A stretch of DNA of 64,000 bases from Megamerina dolium (Eukaryota; Arthropoda; Insecta; Diptera; Megamerinidae), in NCBI GenBank assembly GCA_963854835.1, contig OY978526.1:68854418-68918417 (forward strand). The letters are read 5' to 3'. Both the position numbers and the translations under genes were made by a program. The notes below the pieces were generated by a model. It did not search any database and was not told the origin of the DNA. It saw only the letters and a list, made by a program, of their open reading frames with translations. Shown here piece by piece: positions 38,134 to 49,159 of this stretch (position 1 is the first letter of the stretch; every line of letters starts with the position of its first letter).

Positions 38134-39642
38134 ATGGCGGACAGCACTGCCTCATACGAAGTAGTGCTGGTAGCCACGGCGGGAAAAGTAGTGGAGGGGA
38201 TGGCGGAAAATGAGGCTTCCATAGAAGCCGAGCTTTTAGCCAGCCCAAAATCAATGGCAGCATCTGTTGCGGCGGACGGAACGGGTCTCGGAAGACCTAA
38301 GCCGGCGGCTGCGACGGTGTTGAACAAAGAGGACGGTGTCACCAGGTCGGCAGGGAAGCCGGTTTGGAGGCAGCGTAAAACATCTGGCCGAACATCTGAT
38401 GGTGTGGACGAAGACGATCCTAGTGGAGCGGAATCGTTAGCTTTATCAGGTGTAAGCGAAAAGGACGGAGTCTCAAGAGCAGAGCGAATCCTGTTGAAGA
38501 AACGGGAGAAGCAGAAGCGAAAGAGACATCGTAAAAAGGCCATGAAGTCGTCGGAGAAGACCATTGAGCAGCTCTCGGGCCAACTCAGTGGACTTCTGCA
38601 AGATGAGTCGACCTTGGAGGTGGAGAACTCGGGGAAGAGGTTCAGGGGCGATAGCTCCGGAACCACTTTGAAAAGTTCAACGCCTGAGGAGCCTCATCCG
38701 AAGACGACGGAGGGGCTAATTGAGGTGGATGCTGGGAAGGATGGACAACCGTCTCTTGAGAAGGTTGATAATTCTTCCACGCAGACACCAAAAGGGGCAA
38801 ATGCTCGGAGAGATGGACGGCCAATTATAAAGGCCGTCAGTCGCTCCGAAAGGAGCTCGAGGCCCAAGCCTAACACGGGTAGAGTAGCTCTGGGAACGAC
38901 GGGACAGGGAAATCCGACGTCGGGAGGTGATGAGCGGGGTGGACAATCTGGAAAGATTGTTAACCCAGCGGACTCACAGTCCTCGCATGCGGTACCTGGG
39001 CCGAGCGGTCTTGGCAGAGCGCCTAAACGTCGGGCTGAACAGGCAAAGGGCGAGCCCACCAGGGCGAGGAAGACTTACGCTCAAGTAGCGGAAGCTGACC
39101 TCGTTATGGGAGTCATGGACTTGTCACTAGAGGGGCTTCTGGAGGATACTCATCTGAGTACCTTCAAGGTATCTTTGTTGGATGCCATGGAGTCTCTTGA
39201 AGACGATGTCAATGACATTGGATTTGTCGGCAGGGCAAGGGTGGAGAGCGGATTGATTGTACTAAGGTGCAAAAATCAGCTATCCAAGCAATGGCTGTGC
39301 AAGACAGTGGAGCACCTAACCGGTTTGTGGGAGGGTGCGAAGCTCAAATGTGACAGCCTAACTGCCTTGTCGACAAAGAGGAAGATGGTGATTGTTGCTC
39401 ATGGCAATGCTGTGGCCAGCGACATCATCCTCAGAAGGCTGCAGCGCCAGAACGTCTGTGTGAAGGACACTTCCAAATGGAGTGTTATCCGCACAGAAGG
39501 GTTTGGCGAGGCAGAAAGGGCAGGTGTTGTACTCACCGTGCTGTGTCCTAGGGTGGACGCGGAGGCCGTCAGGATCGCAGGGGGGAGACTCAACTGCGGT
39601 CTTAAACAGGCCGTCGTTAAATTCCAGAAGGATGCAGTATGA
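38134..39642 (+). CDS. Non-LTR ORF1 protein
   Basis: Counted from the first in-frame ATG at 38134 (MADSTASYEV) the protein is 502 aa. The open frame extends upstream without stop to 37888, so the true start may differ. The N-terminal half is polar and low in complexity with a strongly basic patch (KKREKQKRKRHRKKAMKSS), a likely nuclear or RNA-binding signal. The C-terminal part, from KTYAQVAEADL on, has an ordered domain with 'LSKQWLCKTVEHLTGLWEGA' and 'LRRLQRQNVCVKDTSKW', resembling the DUF4780-type domain of insect retroelement ORF1s (from memory). No CCHC knuckles are seen. The expected role is RNA binding in the ribonucleoprotein. Its stop (TGA 39640-39642) overlaps ORF2. Confidence 0.75.
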   Translation: MADSTASYEVVLVATAGKVVEGMAENEASIEAELLASPKSMAASVAADGTGLGRPKPAAATVLNKEDGVTRSAGKPVWRQRKTSGRTSDGVDEDDPSGAESLALSGVSEKDGVSRAERILLKKREKQKRKRHRKKAMKSSEKTIEQLSGQLSGLLQDESTLEVENSGKRFRGDSSGTTLKSSTPEEPHPKTTEGLIEVDAGKDGQPSLEKVDNSSTQTPKGANARRDGRPIIKAVSRSERSSRPKPNTGRVALGTTGQGNPTSGGDERGGQSGKIVNPADSQSSHAVPGPSGLGRAPKRRAEQAKGEPTRARKTYAQVAEADLVMGVMDLSLEGLLEDTHLSTFKVSLLDAMESLEDDVNDIGFVGRARVESGLIVLRCKNQLSKQWLCKTVEHLTGLWEGAKLKCDSLTALSTKRKMVIVAHGNAVASDIILRRLQRQNVCVKDTSKWSVIRTEGFGEAERAGVVLTVLCPRVDAEAVRIAGGRLNCGLKQAVVKFQKDAV

Positions 39643-42600
39643 GGGGTGCGACGCAGCTCCTGGCGCGGGGCTAGTGGCAGATTCTGCAAGGAAGAAGCCA
39701 TTAGGGCGGGAGGTGGGCCCGCGCCAGGAACCACTAAATGTGTGTCAACTCAATATTCACCACAGCAAAGCAGCATCAGCAATGATGGTGCGGAGCTTCG
39801 ATGAGGATGAGCTTGACATTGCACTGGTTCAGGAGCCCTGGATTCTTCATGGAAGGATCAAAGGCCTATCTGCACAAAAGCCCACTTTGTTTTATCCACA
39901 AACAGAGGGGAAGTTGAGGACATGCATTTTAGTTAGACATGGGATACGTGCGATTCTAATGTCTAACTTGTGTTCACCGGATCTCACAGTAGTGAGAATA
40001 GGTGACGGTGCGGGATCATTTATGATCGCATCAGCATACCTTCCATATGATTCTCCAGACGAACCACCTTCGAGAGAGGTGGAAGCTCTAGTGAGATTCT
40101 GTGATGGTAAGGGGGTTGGTCTGATCTTAGGCTGCGATGCCAATGCGCACAGTTCTGTGTGGGGCAGCAGCAATGAAAACTATAGAGGAGAGTGTCTACT
40201 CGAATTTATAGAAAGATTTGGTCTACAAGTTGCCAATAGGGGAACAGAACCGACCTTTGTCGACGCACGTCGTTGCGAGGTTATTGATGTTACTCTGACG
40301 AATGTCAAAATGTTGGATAGGATTTTGGATTGGAGGGTTGTGGATAGACTAACCATGTCGGACCACAGGGCCATTCAGTTTGGGATTACGTCCGATAAAA
40401 GACATAGGAACGACTGTAGAATGGTAAGGATACCGAAACGAACGGATTGTACAAGGTACTGCGAAGTTCTTGAGGAATTATTGCCAAGGAGGTTTAAGAG
40501 ACCTAGAACAACTGCAGATGTTGAGTATCAGGTGAGGGCTATCAGCTCAGCCATGATCAAAGCATTTGAAGCTTCATGTCCTCTGACGGTAGTGGACGAA
40601 GGAGATCCCACTCCATGGTGGAATGGGGAACTGGAATCCATGAAAAAGGAGACAAGGAAGGCTTTTAATCGTCACATGAGAGGGGACCCCAACGCATGGG
40701 ACGACTACAAGTCAAAGAAAAGGGAGCTGAAGAAGACTCTACGCAACCGTAAAAGGAAAACGTGGAGGGAATTTTGCTCAAATATGCAAGATATGACCGA
40801 TGTATGTAGATTACAGAGGATCATATCAAAGGACCCGGTGTCAAAGTTGGGATTAATTCGCAAAACGAATGGATCCTTTACAGAGACAATCGGAGAGTCA
40901 CTGAAATACCTGATGGAGGTGCATTTTCCAGGAAGCTTTAGATCGGAAGATCCTTGGGAAGCCACCCGCAAGGGTGCAAACAGGAATGAAAGATTGGAAG
41001 CTGAAAGGATAGTCACCAGAGAAGGAGTGATAAACGCCATTAAGCGTTTCTCTCCATTCAAAACAGCGGGTACAGATGGGATATTTCCAGCCCTACTTCA
41101 GTGGGGAGCAGAAGCTCTGGTAGACAGGCTTCTGGGAATATTTATTACTTGCCTGGCTACAGGATATATCCCGACTCAATGGAGAGAGACTAAGGTTTTC
41201 TTTCTTCCAAAGCCGGGAAAAAGGGACTACTCAGAGGCTAAATCTTTCCGTCCGGTTAGCTTGACCTCCTTTCTGCTTAAATGTATGGAAGGAGTACTGG
41301 CGGACTACATGGAAGGGACAACGCTTCTGACAAAACCACTGAGCAGGTGTCAGCACGCGTACAGAGCTGGCAAATCCACTGAAACGGCCCTGAACGAACT
41401 CGTTCTCGTAGCGGAGAGGGAACTGTCTTGTGGAGGGATATCTATGTCTACTTTTATGGATATAGAAGGTGCCTTCGATAAGCTAAGGATGGCCCTTGCT
41501 TCTCGTGAAGTCAGCCCAACCATTATAAGGTGGGTGGACAGCATGCTGAGGAAAAGGGCAATAAACTTTCAAAATGGGAGTTACAGACTCAGAGGTAGGG
41601 TAGTCAAAGGGTGTCCACAGGGGGGAGTATTATCGCCCATCCTTTGGAACATCACGGTCGATTCCCTACTACAGCTTCTGGACTCGAAAGGCATACACAC
41701 CGTCGGGTATGCAGATGACATAGCGGTAACGGTGAGCGGTAAGTTCCTGGACACTATTTATGATACCATGAGAGGTGCACTCAAAATGGTTGAAGGATGG
41801 TGCACGGAACAAGGTCTCTCTGTAAATGCTAGTAAGTCGGAAACAGTACTCTTTACTAAAAGGAGGACTGGACTAACAATAGACCCTCTTAGGCTTTTTG
41901 GATCGAACATCAACGTATCCAAGGAAGTAAAGTATCTAGGTGTCATCCTGGATAACAAGCTGACTTGGAATAGTCAGCTTGTTATCCAGGCAAGCGGGTA
42001 TTGCATCAGTGTAAGAGAGTGTTCGGTCTCATGTGGGGAATCACTCCCAGAGCAGCGCACTGGATCTACACAACGATGGTCAGACCCTTAATAACATATG
42101 CTGCTGTGGTCTGGTGGCCTAAGGTCACCCAAAAGACCGTGAAAAGCATGTTAGATAGGGTGCAAATAATGGCTTGTATTGGGATTACCGGAGCTATCCG
42201 GACGACCCCAGTAGAAGCATTGGAAGTCTTTCTCGGGCTGCTGCCGTTGGACTTGCATATTATGAAGTCAGCGGCATTAACAGCATTACGTCTGAAGACA
42301 ACCAATAATTGGTATGGATTCGGCACAGAGAGGGGGCACAGGGGCATCCTGTCACTGCTATATAGCAGTGTAAAGGAGGCGCAGATGCCAATGGAGGGAA
42401 TGGGTAGGCTGAAGATGACTGAAAAGTCACACAGAACACTCATTGAAGACGGCCTCACACATGATGTATGTGAGGAAAATGACATCAGTATTTTTACAGA
42501 TGGTTCATTAATGGATGGCAGAGCGGGTGCTGGAATCTTCTCTAAAGAGTTGGGACTGGCATGCACTCTGAATCTGGGAAGATACGTATCGGTATACCAA

Positions 42601-43359
42601 GCAGAAATGCTAGGTCTAATGCATGCGTTAGACCATCTACTGGATGGAAAGGTGCAAGGTAAGAAAATCTTGCTAGCACTCGATAACCAGGCGGTGGTCA
42701 GGCGGCTGCAACAACCTACGGTATCTTCTAAGTTGGCGCTCGAATGTGTTCAGAAACTTAATGGGTGTGCTCGTAGTAATGCGAGTACTCTTATGTGGGT
42801 GAAGGGACACATTGGTATAGAACAGAATGTAGCTGCAGACTCCTTGGCTAGACAAGGATCTGAAGCTGAATTTTATGGACCGGAACCAGTAGTTGCTCTC
42901 AGCAGCGGGACGGTGAAGGCAAAGGTCGAAGAGTGGATAAAGAAACTTCATCTCACGAGATGGGAGAACTTATCTACTTGTAGACAGGCAAAGGCTTCGT
43001 TGAGGCTATCAAAGGGCAGTGAATCGGGGAGGGCTCTCAGTCTAGGACGAATGACTCTAAGCTGGTTGACTGCATTAATAACTGGGCATGGCAATTTCAG
43101 GTACCACCTCAGCAAGATGGGTCTTGTTGATGGGGAGGATGCTGATATTTGCAGATTATGCATGGAAGAGGCAGAGACAGCGGCGCACATAGTGTGCCAG
43201 TGTCCTGCATTGGCAAGCAGGAGGTTGTCCACACTGGGTCGCCAATTTATTGATGAACTCGAAATGTGGAACATACCCCACAAAGAGATGCTTGAAATAA
43301 CGCGTGATGTTATTATGAGGAAGGAAGTAGAAGAATTCTGCAACCGAACAAATAATTAA
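39632..43359 (+). pseudogene. Non-LTR ORF2 polyprotein (EN-RT-RNase H), one frameshift
   Basis: ORF2 starts at ATG 39632, overlapping the end of ORF1 by 11 bases in another frame. Order of domains: APE-type endonuclease (LNVCQLNIHHSK near residue 36, QEPW near 67, DANAHS, MSDHR near 244); reverse transcriptase (FLPKPGKRDY, FRPVSLTS, MDIEGAFDK near 609, GCPQGGVLSP, GYADDI near 694); thumb; then RNase H in the next frame (FTDGS, AEML, DNQA, KGHIG-x-EQNVAADSLAR) and a C-x2-C-H-C knuckle (CRLCMEEAETAAHIVCQC). The first frame is lost at about 41990 and the correct continuation is in another frame from about 41992 to 43359. The break falls at a perfect palindrome (41947-41990). All catalytic motifs otherwise look intact. 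Confidence 0.88.
41947..41990. repeat. Perfect inverted repeat, 19-bp arms, 6-base spacer, at the ORF2 frameshift
   Basis: CCTGGATAACAAGCTGACT (41947-41965) and AGTCAGCTTGTTATCCAGG (41972-41990) are exact reverse complements around 'tggaat'. The left arm is normal coding sequence (LDNKLT). The right arm is out of place for the protein family and ends at the point where the reading frame changes. Confidence 0.95.
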
Positions 43360-43431
43360 CACACGATTTGAGGGACGAAAAGGGACCCATATAAGTGGTC
43401 TGATTCGGCTAATCCCTAAATTTATAAATAA

Positions 43432-43444
43432 TAACTGCAATGTA
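43432..43444. repeat. Target site duplication, right copy
   Basis: TAACTGCAATGTA, identical to 37611-37623. Confidence 0.9.
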
Positions 43445-43489
43445 ACTAATACGATACAAAATTGCACCAAGAGTACCCCTAAAGTATTC

Positions 43490-44800
43490 AAATTTATGGC
43501 ATTCTTCCAATAATTTTTTACTACTCTCTATTTTTACATCTTATGGGTGCTCCTTCACAAAAGGAACCATACGAGTACATAGAACATCTGAAAAACGAAA
43601 AATGAAAAATTTCCCAAACTGCTGTGGAGTCGTAAATAAAGTGTTACAATCCATGAGCAACAGCCATTATTATTTGTTTCCCAATATTTTCTCAGAACAT
43701 ACTTGTCTACTCCTTAGGCGGTTTCCATACACAATTGCCCTTTTCATATACTTTGCTCCCACCACATCTATAGTACGTCTAAAGGGTCTAAAGGGTTAAA
43801 ATTTATGATTCATTTCCATTAATTTATTCTGTTTAACATTTTTTTTTACTATATCTGCTTACTATATTTAGTTCTTTCGGGTGATCCCTTACAATATGAA
43901 CACCTGCTCAGGAATCGCCAATAGCGAGGTAAAATGTATGACCGACCCCTTCTATATTTTACACAAACATACTCACCGTGTATCTCCACTACTTAGAGCC
44001 GCTTCTATACAAAATTATCGTTTTCGTTTTCATATGATTCGCTAACACCACACCCAAAGTCCCCTAGAGTGTTCAAATTCATGAACCACTTCCATTAATT
44101 TTTTTCTGCTCAAAGGTTTTCTTGAACACATTGTCTGCGTGTTTTTATACCATAAGGATTCTATCTTACAAAATAACCCTTAAAAATCCGCAAATAATCC
44201 CATAGTTGCCCAGAAATTGCCATTAGAGAGGTAAAATGTATATCCGATTCACACTAATTTTCTCTCGCCAATATTTTACCCAAATATACTGACCCTATAT
44301 CTTCATTCCTTAGAGGCGTTCCCATTGCACCCATAGTACCGCGAAAGACTTCACGTTTATGTAGCATTACCATTAACTTTGTCTGCCTCGCATTTTTCAT
44401 CATCTTATTTACTCTCTATGTTTATACCTTACGGGGTTACAAAGTAACCCTTAAGTCATTTTAAAATCGACGATTAACCCCATAGATGCCCAGAAATATC
44501 CCCTATAGAGGTAAAATGAATGATCATTTCCATAATAGTTTTTGAAAATTTCTTCCGAACACAGTTATCCTATATCTATACTTCTTAGATGGTAATCCAT
44601 TCACATTTTATAAATTGGTTATCATACCGAGATAAAATATTTCACGGAGTGTTATTCTGTTTTATTTCCTAATTTTGTTTCAGCACTTATGTACTCACTG
44701 CATCAACGACTTAAGGGGATTCTCATACTAACAAATTCAAGAAAACTCTCCTTAAAAAATGAGCAGTCTCGTATTACATCGGAACGGAACAATAGAACGA
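43490..44800 (+). repeat. Degenerate family C tandem array
   Basis: Recurring phrases 'cttagagg-g-ttcc-ata', 'caaattcatg-acc--ttccattaatttttt', 'gaaattgccattagagaggtaaaatgtat' and 'catagttgccc' at intervals of very roughly 150-170 bases. At least six diverged units lie between the non-LTR element and the second IR gene. Confidence 0.65.
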
Positions 44801-44825
44801 TAATGTCTCTAAAGATATCTGAAAA

Positions 44826-46625
44826 TTAGTCTTTATTAAAATAGTACCATAGCCATTCACATATTATGCTTAAAATACAAATAGCAATTGCTTCCAAATA
44901 TATCAACCAAATGTGCCAGAAATCATCAAATTTAGCAGCAACATAGAAATGCGAAGCACTCGAATCATTGGTGAACAAACGTCCTGCTTCAATCATATAG
45001 TATGCTGAGGATTTTAACCAAAAACTCATTAGGCCAGCAGCATAAACTTCATTGACCAAATCGTTTAGCACTTCACGATATATGGAATTTTCGTGTATCA
45101 TTAAATTCACATAAATCATAGGAGTTAAGCATATATCACTCAAACGAAATAGACGACGTGCAAAATATTTCTGCTGCTCATCATATGCCATCCATCGATC
45201 ATCCCATACAGTGTATGCCATGCTAGTATCCAAAGTATTACGCATCTCCGCCAATGTAGTGAGATCTTCGGTTATGTTGAAAACATTTCGATAATTTTCA
45301 TAGATGCGCTTTGGCATTTGATCAGCTTCCGGTGCAAAAGTTAATATCTTCAGCGGTGTACGATTGAGCTGATCAATGTTGTGAATGAAATTTGATAGCG
45401 GCGGATGTGAGATGAATGCTGCCAATAGAGCACCAAAGATGTTGGAGTAAACGAAGCCACTTAGTGTGAGCAGCAGAAAGACAAACGCCAGTGATGATCT
45501 CGGTTCGATCGCATATGGAAATGATTGACCCAGCATACCACGATAGCTGTCCCACAACATTTGAACGTACGATGATGAATATACGCTTTTCGATATGGTC
45601 ATACCGCCCCATAACAGGAAGGCAAATATCAATTTTAATACAAGTGCTAGCAGTGACAATATGGAAACAAATAGCATATAGAATATTTCATTTTTCGATA
45701 TCTCTCGCTCCACGGGTAGCATAACCCACCAGCTTAATAAATTGATGGGATATGAGACTTCGGTAAAATTGTCAATAGAATATGATGCTGTTATACTCGA
45801 TGGTATATCCAATGTTCTATTCCGTGTAAAATTCATCAAATCATTATAGTATATTCTGCCACGTTTATCCGGAAATGGTACTATTAAATTGCCATTCATT
45901 CGTTGAGCTAATGTTTTTATAAGCAGATATACATAGCCGGTAACTTGCGTTCGATTGTGTGAATCAATATAGACCATACTGCGTGGCTCTGCATTGTCGG
46001 GTAATGTTCGAATACTATATCCTTGTATGTCTCTCAAACGATTTGGATATAGTTCACGTGATCCATATTTCCACTTTTCAATGGCAAACTGTGGAAATTT
46101 ATTGTAGCTGTAGCAGTTGTGTGTTGCATGAAAGTTGCGAAAGATGAGAAGAATATTAAGCATTTGATTTTCTTCAAAAAATTTGAACAAATTTCTTAAT
46201 TGCCAGTATTGAATTTCCTTCTCAGTTTTGGGAGATACAATTAGAACTCTTGCATATCGCATATGTTGTAAGCTTTCTGTTAGTGTGGATAATATTTCCA
46301 AATCATTGGTGTTGGTGTCTAAACAGACTACTGCTAGAATTTGTTGATTAAAATATCGTCTCATGTAGATGGTATGATTTTGAGTGAGTATAACTTGAGG
46401 AACTTTATCATAGTCTCGAATATTAAACCCAGTACATTCACTTAACCGATCACGTCGAATATATAATACAGTCTCATATGTTTTTTCTGCAAAAATTTCT
46501 TCCAAAAGTTTTACTAAATAATGACTTTGATCTTCTTCTTCTTCTTCGATAGTTTTCAGTGTTTTCACCATTAATACTAAACTCTTTAAAATTAAAAGCC
46601 GAATTATAATTTTTAATATTCTCAT
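44826..46625 (-). CDS. Divergent ionotropic receptor (IR), chemosensory, single exon
   Basis: A 599-aa paralogue of the IR at 1738-3525. A hydrophobic N terminus (residues about 4-21, ILKIIIRLLILKSLVLMV) probably acts as signal peptide. A run EEEEED (residues 27-32) comes from a GAA repeat. Membrane segments lie at about 314-338, 378-404 and 570-596, with the LGQSF motif before the second. The second ligand-lobe region holds NTLDTSMAYTVWDDRW and IHENSIYREVL, and GLMSFWLKSS precedes the final helix. The order matches divergent insect IRs that form or modify odour- or taste-gated cation channels. The frame is intact and without introns. An AATAAA overlaps the last codons and another lies at about 44658. 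Subfamily probably IR20a-type; ligand unknown. Confidence 0.85.
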   Translation of the reverse strand: MRILKIIIRLLILKSLVLMVKTLKTIEEEEEDQSHYLVKLLEEIFAEKTYETVLYIRRDRLSECTGFNIRDYDKVPQVILTQNHTIYMRRYFNQQILAVVCLDTNTNDLEILSTLTESLQHMRYARVLIVSPKTEKEIQYWQLRNLFKFFEENQMLNILLIFRNFHATHNCYSYNKFPQFAIEKWKYGSRELYPNRLRDIQGYSIRTLPDNAEPRSMVYIDSHNRTQVTGYVYLLIKTLAQRMNGNLIVPFPDKRGRIYYNDLMNFTRNRTLDIPSSITASYSIDNFTEVSYPINLLSWWVMLPVEREISKNEIFYMLFVSILSLLALVLKLIFAFLLWGGMTISKSVYSSSYVQMLWDSYRGMLGQSFPYAIEPRSSLAFVFLLLTLSGFVYSNIFGALLAAFISHPPLSNFIHNIDQLNRTPLKILTFAPEADQMPKRIYENYRNVFNITEDLTTLAEMRNTLDTSMAYTVWDDRWMAYDEQQKYFARRLFRLSDICLTPMIYVNLMIHENSIYREVLNDLVNEVYAAGLMSFWLKSSAYYMIEAGRLFTNDSSASHFYVAAKFDDFWHIWLIYLEAIAICILSIICEWLWYYFNKD

Positions 46626-46639
46626 AATTGGCCAAGTAC

Positions 46640-47635
46640 TTTGCGCTATTGTAGCTTTCCAACTATATATTTATCGCTACTAATTGTAATATAATTTTAT
46701 CACATTAACCTTTACTAAGTATTGACTATCAATCATACGTGACTAGTCACTACATATTATATTTAATTTATTTTATGTGGAACAGATATATAATGTATTT
46801 GTTACATCCCATGGGCTCGGTATAATAAACATGCCATTTACAATACTAATCGTTGAAAATACCATCTAGAGTGGGTAAGAAAAAGTATTTAAGAAATTGA
46901 GAAATTAATAAATGGAAATTTTTGAATATTATTGTATGATTTCATATTTATTATTAACTATTATCTTGTCATTCGGGAAAGGTTCGTATAGGCAGGATCA
47001 TTCCAATTCTAGCTGTATGACTTTATCATTCTTTAGAAAGTCAGCATATAAATTGACTCATTTGCAATAAATCTATGTATGGCTTCCATTATCGTACCAA
47101 ATATGGTAGGCCTACACTAATATTTAAGGGTTTACATATACATTAAGCACGTCCTTTGTATGAAGACAACATGAAATAGAGGATGTGACACGGCTTTTTT
47201 TTTTGCAAAATTATTAATCACTATAATATTGAAATATTTATATTTATTTATTCAAGTACACCAAAATGTGCAAGGCATACTGGTGCTAGTGGCCCAGTAT
47301 ACAATGGAGTAGTATGTATGCTCCAGCAATGACTATACAATTTTTATATTAGATAACCACTTGATAATTGTATCACTGCTAAGTAGTAAATAACAATATT
47401 AATCGTAATATTTTTTTAATATATACGCTTTTGTATACATTTTCTTTACAATACCAAACCTATATATCGCTATTTGGTTTTGATTTTAGCAACTCATCGA
47501 TAGCGGGTAATATAAGAGAAGATTGTAGAGAGAGAAGTGGCGAATGAAATGCCGCACAAAATAATAACTAACTGAAAATCAAACCCTGTCCTCATTTCTT
47601 TCGTTTTAAGCTGACGACTTAAAGAAGGAAATCGA
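46640..47635. other. AT-rich intergenic DNA, no gene seen
   Basis: This includes the upstream region of the minus-strand IR gene ('aactatatatttatcgc' near 46660 is a possible TATA-like element, weak). Nothing else is recognised. Confidence 0.4.
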
Positions 47636-47639
47636 TATA

Positions 47640-49150
47640 AAAATCTACTTGTATTGAAGTATTTCTATTAAGGTGGGTTAAATTATATGGAGCATAATTT
47701 TTACTACTACTGCTTCAGCGAAATTCTTAAAATTTGGATTATTGCTAGCATAAAAAAAAAACAGAAAGAAAACCCTCCAGCTTTTTAATTTTTATTGCCA
47801 TTATAAAAGCAGCAATTTTGTAGGAAAGCTTCACTAAGAAATGGAGATAGGGGCTAAGCATGTTTGGAGAAAATATTTGCAAGGAAAAATTAATGTCAAT
47901 CAATTCTACATTTTACTACTCTACGGGCGATTTCGGGACATCTTTTGGAGGTATTTGTGGATTTTTGATGTGGTTTTGGGTTGTGGGAGCCCCCTTAGGG
48001 AGTAGAAATAGGAAGTAGATATGTTCAAATAAAGTATTCGTAGTGAAAATATGTTGATACATAAACTTCTAAAAGAACTCTGTGACAAAGCTCAGAAAAA
48101 ATGATGTCACAACGGTTCTGCCGTTTGGAACCGGCTAAAGTAAATAGGTCCCTTCTAATACTGTCCAAAATTTAACACCCACAACAGTAATGGAAGAGAA
48201 GCTCGGTCAAGGAGCCCTTCGGGGCTTATAAGTGCCACATATGTAAGTATGTATGTATGTGTGTTTGGGTTCATTTGATATGGGTGCACCCTTAAGGAGT
48301 AGAAATAGAAAGTAGGTATGTTCAAAGAAAGTATTCGTAGTGAAAAAATAATGGGGGCTGGCTGATCATATATTTTGGACCTCTAATGTTAATACCTGTG
48401 CAGCTATGGGTATTTGTCGATTTTTACGGATTTTTGTGTTCATTTTGTATGGGAGCACCCTTAAGGCGTAAGAATATTGGTTTTGTAGTAAGAGAAAATA
48501 TTGAGGAATGTAAAAAAAATGGTGTCGAACATACATTTTGCTTCTTTAATGGTGATTCCTGAGCAGCTATATGGACAATTGTTGATTTCTATGTGTATTT
48601 TAGTTCATTTTGTATGGCAGCCACCTTAAGGACTAGCAATAGAAAGTAAGTATATTTATATTGGAGAGATAGTGAAGATGTATATTTGGAGAGAATGCTC
48701 AACTAGGGGCGATCGGTCAGAAATTTTAATCCTCTAGCAGTCGTCATTATTTCGACCACTCCCAAGGTGGATGTACAGAGGTGAAATTGGTGTATATCTT
48801 CCACTGCCATACATTTTTGCTACCCGACGTGGCTCCCCTATAAAATGCATGCAAAAACCGAGTGAAAATCGAAAAATAATCCAGAAGGCTTAGGAAATGC
48901 ATCGAAATTTGTGAAATATTCGACCAATCTCAACTAGTTTTTACCCCTAAGATTTGCTCTGAGTATAGTAATCGCATAACTTTACTCTTTCGAAGGGCTC
49001 TCTCGCAACAATTTGCTTTTATCAAAAGCTGAAAATTTAGCTGGGTCTATATTAAGGATTTGTTTGGATTATTGGAAAGAAAAATGCTTGAAATAATTCA
49101 AATTTTATATTTACTTTGAACCAAGCCCTTTAAAATGTTGAACCACCTTA
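47640..49150 (-). repeat. Family C array, mostly reverse orientation, interrupted by a SINE
   Basis: 'gggagcccccttagggagtag' (about 47986), 'gggtgcacccttaaggagtag' (48282), 'gggagcacccttaaggcgtaag' (48452) and 'ggcagccaccttaaggactag' (48615) are reverse-complement C boxes. From about 48890 the pieces read in the forward sense. The SINE at 48063-48240 splits the first two boxes. Confidence 0.65.
48063..48240 (+). mobile_element. SINE, 5'-truncated copy
   Basis: It contains 'aagctcagaaaaaatgatgt', 'ggttctgccgtttggaaccg', 'aacagtaatggaagagaagc' and the 3' end 'cttcggggcttataagtgcc', then 'acatatgtaagtatgtatg'. The tRNA head is missing, as expected for 5' truncation during reverse transcription. 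Confidence 0.8.
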
Positions 49151-49159
49151 GTATACGTA

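Larger units (their letters stand above)
37624..43431 (+). mobile_element. Near-intact LOA/I-type non-LTR retrotransposon, 5808 bp
   Basis: The element has a 5' leader, ORF1 and ORF2 (endonuclease, reverse transcriptase, RNase H, zinc knuckle), a short 3' UTR of about 70 bases ending 'aaatttataaataa', and a perfect 13-bp target duplication. Its base composition is clearly more GC-rich than the surroundings. The ORF order, the ATG of ORF2 overlapping the ORF1 stop, and RNase H after RT fit the I/LOA group (Bilbo/Lian-like); clade naming is from remembered motif style. The exact target duplication and the single frameshift argue for a recent insertion. It transposes via RNA by target-primed reverse transcription. 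Confidence 0.88.

Noticed and set aside
37962..39734. Long minus-strand frames of 111-234 codons opposite ORF1 and the start of ORF2
   Set aside because: They mirror the GC-rich, strongly coding plus strand, and the plus frames have recognisable retroelement domains.
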